From assembly GCF_900156525.1 (NCBI RefSeq), contig NZ_FTPS01000001.1, forward strand, positions 930,001-994,000: DNA of 64,000 nt, in the 5' to 3' direction. The stretch is from Pontibaca methylaminivorans. Lineage in GTDB: Bacteria; Pseudomonadota; Alphaproteobacteria; Rhodobacterales; Rhodobacteraceae. The position numbers and the translations under genes were made by a program. Each line of letters starts with the position of its first letter. Position 1 is the first letter of the stretch. The notes below the pieces were generated by a model. That model was not told the origin of the DNA. It searched no databases and saw only the letters and a program-made list of their open reading frames with translations. Positions 9,428 through 18,176 of this stretch are shown in pieces.

Positions 9428-10693
9428 CTACAGCCACGCGGGCATGGTATCGCGTTTCAGCATTTCGTCAAAGCTCGGGCGCGCGCGGATCACGGCGAAG
9501 CGATCACCTTTGACCAGCACCTCGGGGATGAGCGGGCGCGAATTGTATTCGCTGGCCATGACCGCCCCATAGGCCCCGGCACTGCGGAAGGCGACCAGAT
9601 CGCCCGCCGCCAGCGGCGGCAACGGCACGGCGCGCGCGAATGTATCGCCGGTTTCGCAGACCGGGCCGACCACGTCGAGGGGGGCGCGCTCGATCCCGGG
9701 GCGGGGCTCGGTCACGGGGACGATCTCGTGCAGGGCGTCATACATGGCCGGGCGCACGAGGTCGTTCATCGCCGCGTCCACGATCAGGAAATCGCGCCCC
9801 TCGCCCTGTTTCAGATAGATCACGCGCGAGACCATGATGCCCGCATTGCCGGCAATAAGGCGTCCGGGCTCGATCTGGATTTCGCAGCCGAGATCCCCGA
9901 CCACGCGCTTGACCATGGCCCCATATTCGACCGGCAGCGGCGGCGCCTCGTTGGTGCGGTCATAGGGAATGCCGAGCCCCCCGCCGAGGTCGAGCCGGCG
10001 GATGTCATGCCCCTCGGCGCGCAGCTTGCGGGCCAGCGCGGCGACCTTGGCATAGGCCTGCTCGAAAGGGGCAAGATCGGTCAGCTGGCTGCCGATATGC
10101 ACGTCGATCCCGACCACATCGAGCCCCTTGAGCGCGGCGGCCCGGGCATAGACGGCGCTGGCGCGCGCGATCGGAATGCCGAACTTGTTTTCCGCCTTGC
10201 CGGTCGAGATCTTGGCATGGGTGCGCGCATCCACATCGGGGTTCACCCGCACCGTGACCGGCGCCACCTTGCCCATCTCGAGCGCGACGGCGTTCAGCGC
10301 CTCCATCTCGGGTTCCGATTCCAGGTTGAACTGGCGGATTCCCCCGGCAAGGGCCACGCGCATTTCATCAGCGGTCTTGCCGACGCCCGAAAACACGATC
10401 CGTTCGCCCGGAACACCGGCGGCGCGGGCGCGCAGATATTCGCCCTGGCTGACCACGTCCATCCCCGCCCCGGCATCGCCCAGCGTCTTGAGAATCGCGA
10501 TATTGCTGGCCGCCTTGACCGCATAGCAGACAAGGTGGTCGGTGCCGGAAAGCGCCTCTTCGAACAGGCGGTAATGGCGCAGCAGCGTCGCCGTCGAATA
10601 CAGGTAGAACGGCGTGCCGATCTCGGCCGCGATCTCGGCAACGGGCACGTCCTCGGCATGAAGCGCGCCGTTCTGATACAGAAAATGATCCAT
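9428..10693 (-). CDS. lysA: Diaminopimelate decarboxylase
   Basis: PLP enzyme (421 residues) that decarboxylates meso-diaminopimelate to lysine, the last step of the pathway. It is a fold-type III alanine racemase-like barrel. The PLP lysine is K60 in CYAVKAASN, the phosphate-binding glycines are in LGGGLGIPY with EPGRLIAGNAG, and the C-terminal catalytic Cys-Glu pair is in VCETGDTFA. The length fits bacterial LysA. The sequence before the ATG has no strong ribosome-binding site. It lies in the row argH-lipoprotein-DUF2834-lysA-TIGR02302 on one strand. Confidence 0.95.
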   Translation of the reverse strand: MDHFLYQNGALHAEDVPVAEIAAEIGTPFYLYSTATLLRHYRLFEEALSGTDHLVCYAVKAASNIAILKTLGDAGAGMDVVSQGEYLRARAAGVPGERIVFSGVGKTADEMRVALAGGIRQFNLESEPEMEALNAVALEMGKVAPVTVRVNPDVDARTHAKISTGKAENKFGIPIARASAVYARAAALKGLDVVGIDVHIGSQLTDLAPFEQAYAKVAALARKLRAEGHDIRRLDLGGGLGIPYDRTNEAPPLPVEYGAMVKRVVGDLGCEIQIEPGRLIAGNAGIMVSRVIYLKQGEGRDFLIVDAAMNDLVRPAMYDALHEIVPVTEPRPGIERAPLDVVGPVCETGDTFARAVPLPPLAAGDLVAFRSAGAYGAVMASEYNSRPLIPEVLVKGDRFAVIRARPSFDEMLKRDTMPAWL

Positions 10694-10724
10694 GAGCCGG
10701 AGTTAAGAGAAAGCCCGCGGCGGA

Positions 10725-11033
10725 TCAAACGGAATCACGCGGCGGGCGTGTGCGCAGGAACAGGTAAAGCGGCAGCGCCGCGCCGGGCCCGAACAGGATC
10801 AGCACCGGAATGGCCGTGAGCGCCTCCCAGTTGCGGCGCACCGCGACCTCGGCACCGCACCAGAGCGCAAGCACAAGCCCGAGCATCACGAAATCGGCCC
10901 CAAACGGCCCCCGCGGCCATGCCCAGTTCAACATCTGCAGGTCATGGCCCGACGCAAGCCGCAGAAAGCGGTAGAGCGGCGGCAGCGCGCCGAGCAGCGC
11001 CAGCGCCAGATACGCCCGGCGCAGATGCGACAT
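10725..11033 (-). CDS. Small membrane protein, DUF2834-like
   Basis: A 102-residue protein with about three transmembrane segments (residues 8-22, 45-65 and 72-95), with an aromatic-rich loop between the first two (HDLQMLNWAWPRGPFGADF). Composition and position between argH and lysA match DUF2834 proteins as I remember them; this is recall, not a search. Its ATG overlaps the stop of the upstream lipoprotein gene (TGATG), so the two are probably translated together. Function unknown. Confidence 0.6.
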   Translation of the reverse strand: MSHLRRAYLALALLGALPPLYRFLRLASGHDLQMLNWAWPRGPFGADFVMLGLVLALWCGAEVAVRRNWEALTAIPVLILFGPGAALPLYLFLRTRPPRDSV

Positions 11034-11212
11034 CAGACGCCGAGATGCAGCGACACCGGCGAGCGATGCAGCCCGATGCTGCCGCCGGTATGGATGCGCC
11101 CGCCCGAAGAGATGCCGACCCCCGCGCCCACGCTCGGGCGCACCGGCTCGCCATCCACCCCGCAGGCGGCAAGCGCAAGCGCGGCAAGCACCAGCAGGAC
11201 GAGCTTGTTCAT
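11033..11212 (-). CDS. Small lipoprotein next to argH
   Basis: A 59-residue ORF with a clear lipoprotein signal: basic start MNKL, a hydrophobic stretch VLLVLAALA, and the lipobox LAAC with the lipidated Cys at residue 17. The mature part is about 43 residues, Gly/Ser-rich, and ends SLHLGV. Its TGA overlaps the ATG of the next gene by one base. It lies between argH (27 bp away) and the DUF2834-like gene, a position where Rhodobacterales often carry such a lipoprotein. Function unknown. Confidence 0.65.
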   Translation of the reverse strand: MNKLVLLVLAALALAACGVDGEPVRPSVGAGVGISSGGRIHTGGSIGLHRSPVSLHLGV

Positions 11213-11239
11213 GGCATGGCCTCCTGCCGCATCATGCGC

Positions 11240-12631
11240 TCAACCGAGGCGCTCGCGCCAGCGCGCGATCTGCTCGCGCACCCGCACCGGCGCCGTTCCG
11301 CCGTAGGACAGCCGCGAATTGACCGAGTTCTCAACGCCGAGCACCTCGAACACGGTGTCGTCTATGCCGCCGTGGACCGCGCGCATGTCCGCAAGCGAAA
11401 GATCGGGCAGGTCGCACCCCCTCTTTTCGGCCAGCGCCACCAGCGCACCGGTGACGTGATGCGCCTCGCGGAACGGCAGGCCGGGCACCCGCACCAGCCA
11501 GTCGGCAAGGTCGGTCGCGGTGGAAAACCCGGCCCCCGCCGCCGTCGCCAGCGATTCGCGATTCGCGCTCATGTCGCGCACCATGCCATCCATCGCCGCC
11601 AGCGCCAGCATGAGCGAATCGGCGGCGTCAAAGACCTGTTCCTTGTCTTCCTGCATGTCCTTGGAATAGGCGAGCGGCAGCCCCTTCATCACCATCATGA
11701 GCGCCGTATTGGCGCCAAAGATGCGCCCGATTTTCGCACGGATCAGCTCCGCCGCATCCGGGTTCTTCTTCTGCGGCATGATGCTCGAACCGGTCGAGAA
11801 CCGGTCCGACAGCGCGACAAAGCGGAACTGCGCGCTCGACCAGATCACGAGTTCCTCGGACAGGCGCGACAGATGCATGGCGCAGATGCTGGCGGCGGAC
11901 AGGAATTCGAGCGCGAAATCGCGATCGCTCACCGCATCAAGGCTGTTTGCCGCCGGCCGCACAAAACCGAGCGCGCGCGCGGTCATGTCGCGGTCGATGG
12001 GAAAGGAAGTGCCGGCCAGGGCGGCCGCGCCGAGCGGGGATTCGTTCATCCGCGCCCGCGCATCGCGCATCCGCGACAGATCCCGGCCGAACATCTCGAC
12101 ATAGGCCATCATGTGATGCCCCCAGGTGACCGGCTGTGCCACCTGCAGATGGGTAAAGCCGGGCATCACCCAGTCGGCCCCGGCCTCGGCCTGGGTCAGC
12201 AGCGCGCGGATGAGCGCGACAAGCCCCGCATCCGCCGCGTCGAGCTGGTCGCGCACCCAGAGCCGGAAATCGGTCGCCACCTGGTCGTTGCGCGACCGCG
12301 CCGTGTGCAGCCGCCCGGCCGGTTCGCCGATCAACTCGCGCAGCCGCGCCTCGACGTTCATGTGGATGTCCTCGAGCGCGGCGGAAAAGGCGAATCGGCC
12401 CGCCTCGATCTCTGACAAGACCGTGACCAACCCTTCCCTTATCGCGTCGGCGTCGCTATCGCTGATGATGCCCGTCGCGGCGAGCATCGCCGCATGGGCC
12501 TTCGAGCCCGCGATGTCCTGGGCCGCCATCCGCTGGTCATAGTCGATCGAGGCGTTGATCTTTTCCATGATCGCGTCCGGGCCTGCGGCGAAACGGCCCC
12601 CCCACATCTGGTTCGAGGTTTTTTCTGCCAT
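11240..12631 (-). CDS. argH: Argininosuccinate lyase
   Basis: Last enzyme of arginine synthesis (463 residues); it splits argininosuccinate into arginine and fumarate. It belongs to the fumarase/aspartase superfamily: the signature loop [12 protein letters not shown] with its catalytic Ser is present, as are [12 protein letters not shown] and the catalytic-His region [10 protein letters not shown]. The start [14 protein letters not shown] is typical. It is divergent from the TlpA-like gene, with only 22 bp between the two start codons, so the promoter of each gene must overlap the other's transcript or coding sequence. Confidence 0.95.
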   Translation of the reverse strand: MAEKTSNQMWGGRFAAGPDAIMEKINASIDYDQRMAAQDIAGSKAHAAMLAATGIISDSDADAIREGLVTVLSEIEAGRFAFSAALEDIHMNVEARLRELIGEPAGRLHTARSRNDQVATDFRLWVRDQLDAADAGLVALIRALLTQAEAGADWVMPGFTHLQVAQPVTWGHHMMAYVEMFGRDLSRMRDARARMNESPLGAAALAGTSFPIDRDMTARALGFVRPAANSLDAVSDRDFALEFLSAASICAMHLSRLSEELVIWSSAQFRFVALSDRFSTGSSIMPQKKNPDAAELIRAKIGRIFGANTALMMVMKGLPLAYSKDMQEDKEQVFDAADSLMLALAAMDGMVRDMSANRESLATAAGAGFSTATDLADWLVRVPGLPFREAHHVTGALVALAEKRGCDLPDLSLADMRAVHGGIDDTVFEVLGVENSVNSRLSYGGTAPVRVREQIARWRERLG

Positions 12632-12653
12632 GTTCTGCCCCCGGGAGAATGGA

Positions 12654-13223
12654 ATGCGCCTGTTTCGACTTCTGACCCTTTATATTGCGCTTGCGCTCGG
12701 TGCAAATGCTGCGCTTGCCGACACCGCCATGCTGGCCGGCCTGCGCGAAGGCGACATGAAAAAGCTGGTCCTGCACGACAGCCCCAAGCCGGTCTCGGAA
12801 AAGACCTTCACGCTGGCCGATGACGGTGGCGAGGCGACGCTTGCCGACTGGCAGGGCAAATGGGTGCTGCTGAACTTCTGGGCCACGTGGTGCGCGCCCT
12901 GCCGCAAGGAAATGCCCGAGCTTGCCGCCCTGCAGGATGCCTTTGGCGGCAATGATTTCGAGGTTCTGACCCTCGCCAGCGGGCCCAACAACTCGACCCC
13001 GGCCATTCGGAAATTCTTTGGCGAGATCGGCGTCGACAACCTGCCCGGCCATCAGGATCCGAACCAGGCCGTGTCGCGCGACATGGGAGTTCTCGGCCTG
13101 CCGGTGACGGTGATCCTGAACCCCGAGGGCGAGGAAATCGCGCGCCTGACCGGCGATGCCGAGTGGAATTCCGAAAGCGCGCAGGCGATCATTTCCGCGT
13201 TGCTCGACGACGCGGACGAATGA
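12654..13223 (+). CDS. tlpA: TlpA/ResA-like thiol:disulfide oxidoreductase
   Basis: Periplasmic thioredoxin-like protein (189 residues). An N-terminal signal or anchor (about residues 1-22, ending ANAALA) is followed by a thioredoxin fold with the redox motif WCAPC inside [17 protein letters not shown] and the cis-Pro region [11 protein letters not shown]. Such proteins reduce apocytochrome c or cytochrome oxidase copper sites. The exact partner cannot be told here. The start at 12654 (MRLFRLL) is chosen over upstream in-frame codons, because those lie inside argH and because GGGAGA precedes it. It is divergent from argH. Confidence 0.82.
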   Translation: MRLFRLLTLYIALALGANAALADTAMLAGLREGDMKKLVLHDSPKPVSEKTFTLADDGGEATLADWQGKWVLLNFWATWCAPCRKEMPELAALQDAFGGNDFEVLTLASGPNNSTPAIRKFFGEIGVDNLPGHQDPNQAVSRDMGVLGLPVTVILNPEGEEIARLTGDAEWNSESAQAIISALLDDADE

Positions 13224-13418
13224 CGCGGCCAGAGGAGGCGGGCGCACTTCCGGCGGCGACGCGCCGGAACCGCCGCGCCTGCTCATGCGTTGTTCGCAGT
13301 TGTGCCGGATTCGGCGGAGTTCTGCTCACCGGCGCGGCCCCCAGCGTTTTTCATTGAACGAACACGCCCGAATCCCGGATACCCACGGTCATTCTGACAA
13401 GGAAAGCACGAGGGGCCG

Positions 13419-13646
13419 ATGTTTCCGAGATTGCTGACATTCGTCGTTGTCACGCTGATGGGGATGGGCTGCGCCACCGCCTATGCGTCGATCAGTTCGA
13501 CCGTGGATGCGCAGGGGTATCTGCGCGAACCCTTCTTCCTGATCCCGCTCGGCTACCTGTTCCTGCTGGCCGGGCTCGGCGGCATCGTCTTTACCCTGCT
13601 GCGGGCGGCGATCCTGCGGCTGGTGGAACCCCACCCCAATTCCTGA
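13419..13646 (+). CDS. Small two-helix membrane protein of unknown function
   Basis: A 75-residue ORF with two strong hydrophobic segments (about residues 4-24 and 41-65) joined by a short polar loop (SSTVDAQGYLREP). It has a weak ribosome-binding site (GAGGGG). The hydrophobic pattern and the independent position between tlpA and phaA make it a plausible gene, but I do not recognise the family. Confidence 0.55.
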   Translation: MFPRLLTFVVVTLMGMGCATAYASISSTVDAQGYLREPFFLIPLGYLFLLAGLGGIVFTLLRAAILRLVEPHPNS

Positions 13647-13865
13647 CCCGCTTCACCAGTGAGCGCCCTCTCGGGGGCCGCGATCCCGGTGCGTCCTGGG
13701 ACGTGCCGGGTCTTGTCATGCCGGATCGGGTCATGCCGCGGCGTGCCCTCTGCCCTGCGGCGCCCTTTCGGTTGCTGACCTCGCGGCATTCCAGTAATCA
13801 GGAAATTGCGATCAGCGCATCAGCGCCTGCATCTTTCGATCTCAGCCGGCAGAAGGACAATCTTC

Positions 13866-15041
13866 ATGACGAACGTAGTTATCGCTTCCGCAGCCCGAAC
13901 CGGGGTCGGAAGTTTCCTCGGCAGTTTCGCCAATACCCCCGCCCATGACCTTGGCGCGGCGATGCTCGAAGCGGTGGTCGCACGCGCCGGCATCGACAAA
14001 TCCGAAGTCAGCGAGACCATCCTCGGGCAGGTGCTGACCGCGGCGCAGGGGCAGAACCCGGCGCGCCAGGCGCATATCAAGGCCGGCCTGCCGCAGGAAA
14101 GCGCCGCCTGGCTGGTCAATCAGGTCTGCGGCTCGGGGCTGCGCTCGATCGCGCTGGCCGCCCAGCACATCCAGCTTGGCGATGCCGAAATCGTCGCCGC
14201 CGGCGGGCAGGAAAACATGTCGATGGCCCCCCATGCCGCCAATCTGCGGCAGGGCCAGAAGATGGGCGACCTGAAATATATCGACACGATGATTCGCGAC
14301 GGGCTCTGGGACGCTTTCAACGGCTATCACATGGGCAACACCGCCGAGAACGTGGCCGGCCAGTGGCAAATCAGCCGCGAACAGCAGGACGAATTCGCCG
14401 TCGCCAGCCAGAACAAGGCCGAAGCCGCCCAGAGCGCCGGCAAGTTCAAGGACGAGATCGTCCCCTTCACCATCAAGACCCGCAAGGGCGACGTGGTGAT
14501 GGAAAGCGACGAATATATCCGTCACGGCGCCAATATCGAGGCCATGCAGAAGCTGCGCCCGGCCTTCACCAAGGAAGGCACCGTCACTGCCGGCAACGCC
14601 AGCGGCATCAACGACGGCGCGGCCGGAGTGCTGCTGATGAGTGCCGACAACGCCGAAAAGCGCGGGATCGAACCGCTGGCGCGGATCGTGTCCTACGCCA
14701 CGGTCGGGCTCGACCCCTCGATCATGGGCGTCGGTCCGATCGGTGCCAGCCGCAAGGCGCTGGAAAAGGCCGGCTGGAAAGCCTCGGACCTCGACCTGGT
14801 CGAAGCCAACGAAGCCTTTGCCGCGCAGGCCTGCGCCGTCAACAAGGACATGGGCTGGGATCCCGAGATCGTGAATGTGAACGGCGGTTCGATCGCCATC
14901 GGGCACCCGATCGGCGCCTCGGGCGCGCGCATCCTGAACACGCTGCTGTTCGAACTGAAGCGGCGCAACGCCAAGCGCGGCCTCGCCACGCTCTGCATCG
15001 GCGGCGGCATGGGCATCGCCCTGTGCGTCGAGCGCCCCTGA
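13866..15041 (+). CDS. phaA: Acetyl-CoA acetyltransferase (beta-ketothiolase)
   Basis: Condenses two acetyl-CoA to acetoacetyl-CoA (391 residues), the first step toward polyhydroxybutyrate. Thiolase motifs are all present: the nucleophilic Cys in [10 protein letters not shown] (about residue 88), the His region [17 protein letters not shown], and the second catalytic Cys in CIGGGMGIA. The start at 13866 ([13 protein letters not shown]) follows the ribosome-binding site AGAAGGA. phaB is next on the same strand, 144 bp downstream, and a strong hairpin lies in that gap. The substrate-binding loop looks like biosynthetic short-chain thiolases, and phaB supports that role. Confidence 0.93.
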   Translation: MTNVVIASAARTGVGSFLGSFANTPAHDLGAAMLEAVVARAGIDKSEVSETILGQVLTAAQGQNPARQAHIKAGLPQESAAWLVNQVCGSGLRSIALAAQHIQLGDAEIVAAGGQENMSMAPHAANLRQGQKMGDLKYIDTMIRDGLWDAFNGYHMGNTAENVAGQWQISREQQDEFAVASQNKAEAAQSAGKFKDEIVPFTIKTRKGDVVMESDEYIRHGANIEAMQKLRPAFTKEGTVTAGNASGINDGAAGVLLMSADNAEKRGIEPLARIVSYATVGLDPSIMGVGPIGASRKALEKAGWKASDLDLVEANEAFAAQACAVNKDMGWDPEIVNVNGGSIAIGHPIGASGARILNTLLFELKRRNAKRGLATLCIGGGMGIALCVERP

Positions 15042-15068
15042 TCCCGACCGAGACCGGCATCTGTCCGT

Positions 15069-15097
15069 CCGATCCGGGGCCCCGCGCCCCGGATCGG
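15069..15097 (+). promoter_or_regulatory. Strong stem-loop in the phaA-phaB gap
   Basis: Perfect 12-bp inverted repeat, CCGATCCGGGGC (15069-15080) and GCCCCGGATCGG (15086-15097), with a CCCGC loop. No T-tract follows, so it may be an RNA-processing or 3'-end-protecting hairpin that sets the phaA:phaB ratio rather than a true terminator. Confidence 0.55.
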
Positions 15098-15185
15098 GCA
15101 GGCAAGGTGCCCGCAACATTGTTGCGCATCCCTGGGCGTGTCGGTAACGTCCTTGCGAATCCCTGACCCTTACCTGGAGAGTAAC

Positions 15186-15908
15186 ATGGCACGAACAGCA
15201 CTCGTCACCGGCGGCAGCCGCGGCATCGGTGCGGCGATCTCGAAGGCATTGAAGGCAGCCGGCTACAACGTAGCGGCCACCTATGCCGGCAATGACGAGG
15301 CCGCTGCTGCATTTACCAGCGAAACCGGCATCAAGACCTACAAATGGAACGTCGCCGACTACGATGAAAGCAAGGCCGGGATCGAAAAGGTCGAAGCCGA
15401 GGTCGGCCAGATCGACATCGTGGTGGCGAATGCCGGCATCACCCGCGACGCGCCGTTCCACAAGATGACCCCGGAGCAGTGGAAGGATGTCGTCGACACC
15501 AACCTGACCGGTGTCTTCAACACCGTTCACCCCGTCTGGCCCGGCATGCGCGAGCGCAAGTTCGGCCGCGTCATCGTCATCAGCTCGATCAACGGGCAGA
15601 AGGGACAGTTCGCCCAGGTCAACTATGCGGCGACCAAGGCCGGCGATCTCGGGATCGTGAAGTCGCTTGCCCAGGAAGGCGCGCGCGCCGGCATCACCGC
15701 CAACGCGGTCTGCCCGGGCTATATCGCCACCGACATGGTGATGGCGGTTCCGGAAAAGGTCCGCGAAAGCATCATCGCGCAGATTCCGGCCGGGCGCCTT
15801 GGCGAACCCGAGGAAATCGCCCGTTGCGTGGTGTTCCTCGCCTCTGATGACGCGGGCTTCATCAACGGCTCGACCATCAGCGCGAACGGCGCGCAGTTCT
15901 TCGTCTGA
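15186..15908 (+). CDS. phaB: Acetoacetyl-CoA reductase
   Basis: NADPH-type short-chain dehydrogenase (240 residues) that makes (R)-3-hydroxybutyryl-CoA for polyhydroxyalkanoate synthesis. Seen are the nucleotide-binding TGGSRGIGAAI, the NAG motif (VVANAGITRD), the catalytic Ser in ISSINGQKGQFAQ, and the Tyr-Lys pair in YAATKAG. INGQKGQFGQ-like sequence is characteristic of PhaB. The ATG at 15186 follows GGAGAG; an upstream in-frame start at 15138 adds residues that do not belong to the fold. A rho-independent-type terminator follows. Confidence 0.93.
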   Translation: MARTALVTGGSRGIGAAISKALKAAGYNVAATYAGNDEAAAAFTSETGIKTYKWNVADYDESKAGIEKVEAEVGQIDIVVANAGITRDAPFHKMTPEQWKDVVDTNLTGVFNTVHPVWPGMRERKFGRVIVISSINGQKGQFAQVNYAATKAGDLGIVKSLAQEGARAGITANAVCPGYIATDMVMAVPEKVRESIIAQIPAGRLGEPEEIARCVVFLASDDAGFINGSTISANGAQFFV

Positions 15909-15937
15909 TCCGCGCCGGAACGCGACAGGTTCAATCA

Positions 15938-15965
15938 GGGCCGGCCATCCCAGGCCGGTCCTTTT
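15938..15965 (+). terminator. Intrinsic terminator after phaB
   Basis: Stem GGGCCGGCC (15938-15946) and GGCCGGTCC (15953-15961), a 9-bp stem with one G-U pair and loop ATCCCA, directly followed by TTTT (15962-15965). It lies 30 bp after the phaB stop codon. Confidence 0.75.
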
Positions 15966-15980
15966 GCTGCGGGGCTTTCG

Positions 15981-16847
15981 ATGGAGCAACAGCGCGCCAC
16001 CATGATCGGCTTCGGAGCGGTCCTGCTCTGGTCGCTGCTGGCGCTGCTCACCGTCTGGTCGGCCCCGGTGCCGCCGCTCCTGCTGAACGCAATCTGCTTT
16101 GCGATCGGCGGGACGATCGGCATCCTCTGGTGCCGCGCCACCAATTCGCTGGCCGAGCTGCGCCGGGTGTCATGGCGGGTCTATGTCTTCGGCACGCTCG
16201 GGCTGTTTGGCTACCACGCGCTCTATTTCTCGGCCCTGCGGCTTGCCCCGGCGGCCGAGGCCGGACTCATTGCCTATCTCTGGCCGCTGCTGATCGTGCT
16301 GTTCTCGGGCCTGCTGCCCGGCGAATCCCTGCGTCCCGGGCATCTTGCGGGTGCCCTGCTCAGCTTTGCCGGGGCGGCGCTGATCCTGACCGGCGCCGGT
16401 GATCTCGGCTTCAGGGCGCAATATCTGCCGGGCTATGGGCTCGCGCTGCTCTGCGCTCTCACCTGGTCGGGTTACTCGGTGCTTTCGCGGCTCGTCGGCC
16501 ATGCGCCGACCAGTTCGGTCGCGGTGTTCTGCCTGCTGAGCGCATTGCTGTCGCTGCTGCTGCATCTCGTCTTCGAGCCGACCCGCTGGCCCGACGGCGC
16601 AACCGGGTGGCTTGCCACGCTCGGCCTCGGGCTCGGCCCGGTCGGGCTTGCGTTCTATCTCTGGGATGTGGGGGTGAAACGCGGGGATATTCAGCTTCTC
16701 GGCACCAGTTCCTATGCGGCGCCGCTGCTGTCCACGCTCATTCTGGTTCTCGCGGGCGTTGCCAGCGCCTCGTGGACGCTGGCTGTCGCCGCGCTGCTGA
16801 TAACCGCCGGCGCCGTGGTCGCGGCCCGCGCCCGCCGGCGGGATTGA
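15981..16847 (+). CDS. EamA/DMT-superfamily exporter, YddG-like
   Basis: Ten-helix drug/metabolite transporter (288 residues) with the two EamA repeats. The sequence around AAEAGLIAYLWPLLIVLFSGL resembles the YddG branch, which exports aromatic amino acids, but the substrate cannot be read from sequence. It has only a weak ribosome-binding site. The gene starts 15 bp after the T-run of the phaB terminator, so read-through or a promoter overlapping the terminator would be needed. Confidence 0.75.
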   Translation: MEQQRATMIGFGAVLLWSLLALLTVWSAPVPPLLLNAICFAIGGTIGILWCRATNSLAELRRVSWRVYVFGTLGLFGYHALYFSALRLAPAAEAGLIAYLWPLLIVLFSGLLPGESLRPGHLAGALLSFAGAALILTGAGDLGFRAQYLPGYGLALLCALTWSGYSVLSRLVGHAPTSSVAVFCLLSALLSLLLHLVFEPTRWPDGATGWLATLGLGLGPVGLAFYLWDVGVKRGDIQLLGTSSYAAPLLSTLILVLAGVASASWTLAVAALLITAGAVVAARARRRD

Positions 16848-16860
16848 TCTGGCGGCCGTC

Positions 16861-17025
16861 CTAGTGGGACAGGCGCTCGATCTCTTCCTTGAGCTTCAGC
16901 TTTTGCTTCTTGAGTTCAGTCACATACAGCCCATCCGTGCCCGGCGATCGTTCGGCCTGCTCGACCTCGTTGCTCAGCAGGCGATGCTTACGCTTCAGTT
17001 CCGTCAGATGCGCGTTCAGGCTCAT
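16861..17025 (-). CDS. DUF465 (YdcH family) small helical protein
   Basis: A 54-residue, highly charged protein predicted to form a two-helix hairpin: HLTELKRKHRLLSNEVEQAE, then a turn (RSPGTDG), then LKKQKLKLKEEIERL. The pattern is characteristic of DUF465/YdcH proteins. A good ribosome-binding site (GGAGG) precedes the ATG. Function unknown. It is convergent with the DMT transporter gene, 13 bp away. Confidence 0.8.
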   Translation of the reverse strand: MSLNAHLTELKRKHRLLSNEVEQAERSPGTDGLYVTELKKQKLKLKEEIERLSH

Positions 17026-17136
17026 GGCAAACCTCCTTCTGAACCAGATGCAGACTCAGTTGAACACATCTTCCCGAGTCTGTCACCAGCGATCCGGATC
17101 ACATGGCTGACAACGTATGAATCCCGCCGCGGGTCC

Positions 17137-17910
17137 TCATGCCGGCCAGGGCAACGGCGCGCCGTCCCGCAGCACCGCCGCGATGTCCGGGCGGTAATCC
17201 TCGCGGCTCGTGCGGTGCGTGCCCTCGTGCAGTACGAGCGGCCAATGCTGGCGGAATGCCGCCCGTCCGCCCTTGCGGGCCCGCAGGATGGCCAGTTCGG
17301 GCTCCCGCCCCGCGCGCGCCGAAAGCGGCAGCAGTTCGACCGACCCGAGCCGCGCCTGCGCACAGGCCGCAAGCAGTTCGGGCAGCCGCGCAACCCGCTG
17401 GATCACGTGGAAACAGCCCCGCGCCGCCAGCCGCCGTGCCGCCGCCGCGACCCAGGCGCCAAGCTCCTCCCCGCCGCCGAGCGCCAGCGCCCGCCCCTCG
17501 TCGCGCGCACGGCTGTGGGCACCTGCCCTGAAATACGGCGGATTGGCGATCACATGGTCGAACTCCGCCTGCCGCAGCGGCGCGGGCAGGGCCGAAAGGT
17601 CAGCGACATGGACCATGGCGGGAATGCCGTTTTCTGCGGCATTGCGTCGCGCAAGCGCGGCATAGGCCGGCTGGATCTCGACCCCGACAAGGCAGAGATC
17701 CGGAACGCGCGCCCCAAGGCACAGCATCGCCGCCCCGGCCCCGCAGCCGAGGTCAAGCACCCGCTCTCCGCTCCGCGCCGGGATGCTGGCCGCCAGCAGG
17801 ACCGGATCAGCCCCCGCGCGATAGCCCTTGCACGGCTGCCGCAGCCGCAGCCGGCCGCCAAGGAAACCATCACGGCTCAGCGCGTCCTCGGCAAAACTTT
17901 CGATCATCAT
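17137..17910 (-). CDS. tRNA1(Val) adenine-37 N6-methyltransferase-like protein
   Basis: SAM-dependent methyltransferase (257 residues) of the TrmN6/YfiC type. It starts with a family-like segment (FLGGRLRLRQPCKGYRAGAD), then SAM motif I VLDLGCGAGAA, the acidic strand-2 residue in GVEIQP, and the catalytic NPPY motif (VIANPPYFRAG) used for amino groups of adenine. E. coli TrmN6 modifies A37 of tRNA-Val. Substrate identity here is by family only. It overlaps the DUF2007 gene upstream by 4 bp, so the two are co-translated. Confidence 0.8.
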   Translation of the reverse strand: MMIESFAEDALSRDGFLGGRLRLRQPCKGYRAGADPVLLAASIPARSGERVLDLGCGAGAAMLCLGARVPDLCLVGVEIQPAYAALARRNAAENGIPAMVHVADLSALPAPLRQAEFDHVIANPPYFRAGAHSRARDEGRALALGGGEELGAWVAAAARRLAARGCFHVIQRVARLPELLAACAQARLGSVELLPLSARAGREPELAILRARKGGRAAFRQHWPLVLHEGTHRTSREDYRPDIAAVLRDGAPLPWPA

Positions 17911-18122
17911 CCGGCGGGCAGGATGTCATTGTCGCGCAGCACCGAAAGCGCGCGGTCGAAATCGGCCTCGCGCACCATCATGCGCCGGGGCAGAATTCCG
18001 ATGCCACCTTCGAGGATGCTCATGTTTACGTCGAATTCAAAGCAGTCTATATCCTCGCCCCGAAGGAGAACGGATGCAAAGGCCATGACCGTCGGATCGG
18101 TGCTGCGCAGAAGTTCCTTCAT
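17907..18122 (-). CDS. DUF2007 domain protein
   Basis: A 71-residue protein starting MKELLRSTDPTVMAFASVLL, with a conserved-looking centre (FEFDVNMSILEGGIGILPRR) and end (VREADFDRALSVLRDNDI). This matches the DUF2007 fold, thought to be a small signal-transducer-like domain. The start at 18122 is chosen because longer reading frames run antisense through the prenyl synthase gene. Its stop overlaps the methyltransferase start by 4 bp. It is divergent from the prenyl synthase gene (54 bp). Confidence 0.8.
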   Translation of the reverse strand: MKELLRSTDPTVMAFASVLLRGEDIDCFEFDVNMSILEGGIGILPRRMMVREADFDRALSVLRDNDILPAG

Positions 18123-18176
18123 GACTTCAGGATGTAAGGGCAAGTCAGCCGAAATGTCGAGCCGGGAAACGGACGC

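Noticed and set aside
7116..9572. 818-codon plus-strand ORF opposite the TIGR02302 gene
   Set aside because: The minus strand encodes a recognisable membrane protein; the antisense frame is Arg/Ala/Pro-rich with no motif.
13842..15989. 715-codon ORF opposite phaA and phaB
   Set aside because: Covers two genes with complete catalytic motifs; a composition artefact.
17051..17082. CAGACTC...GAGTCTG inverted repeat before the DUF465 gene
   Set aside because: 7-bp arms with an 18-nt gap; could be chance and no promoter elements align with it.
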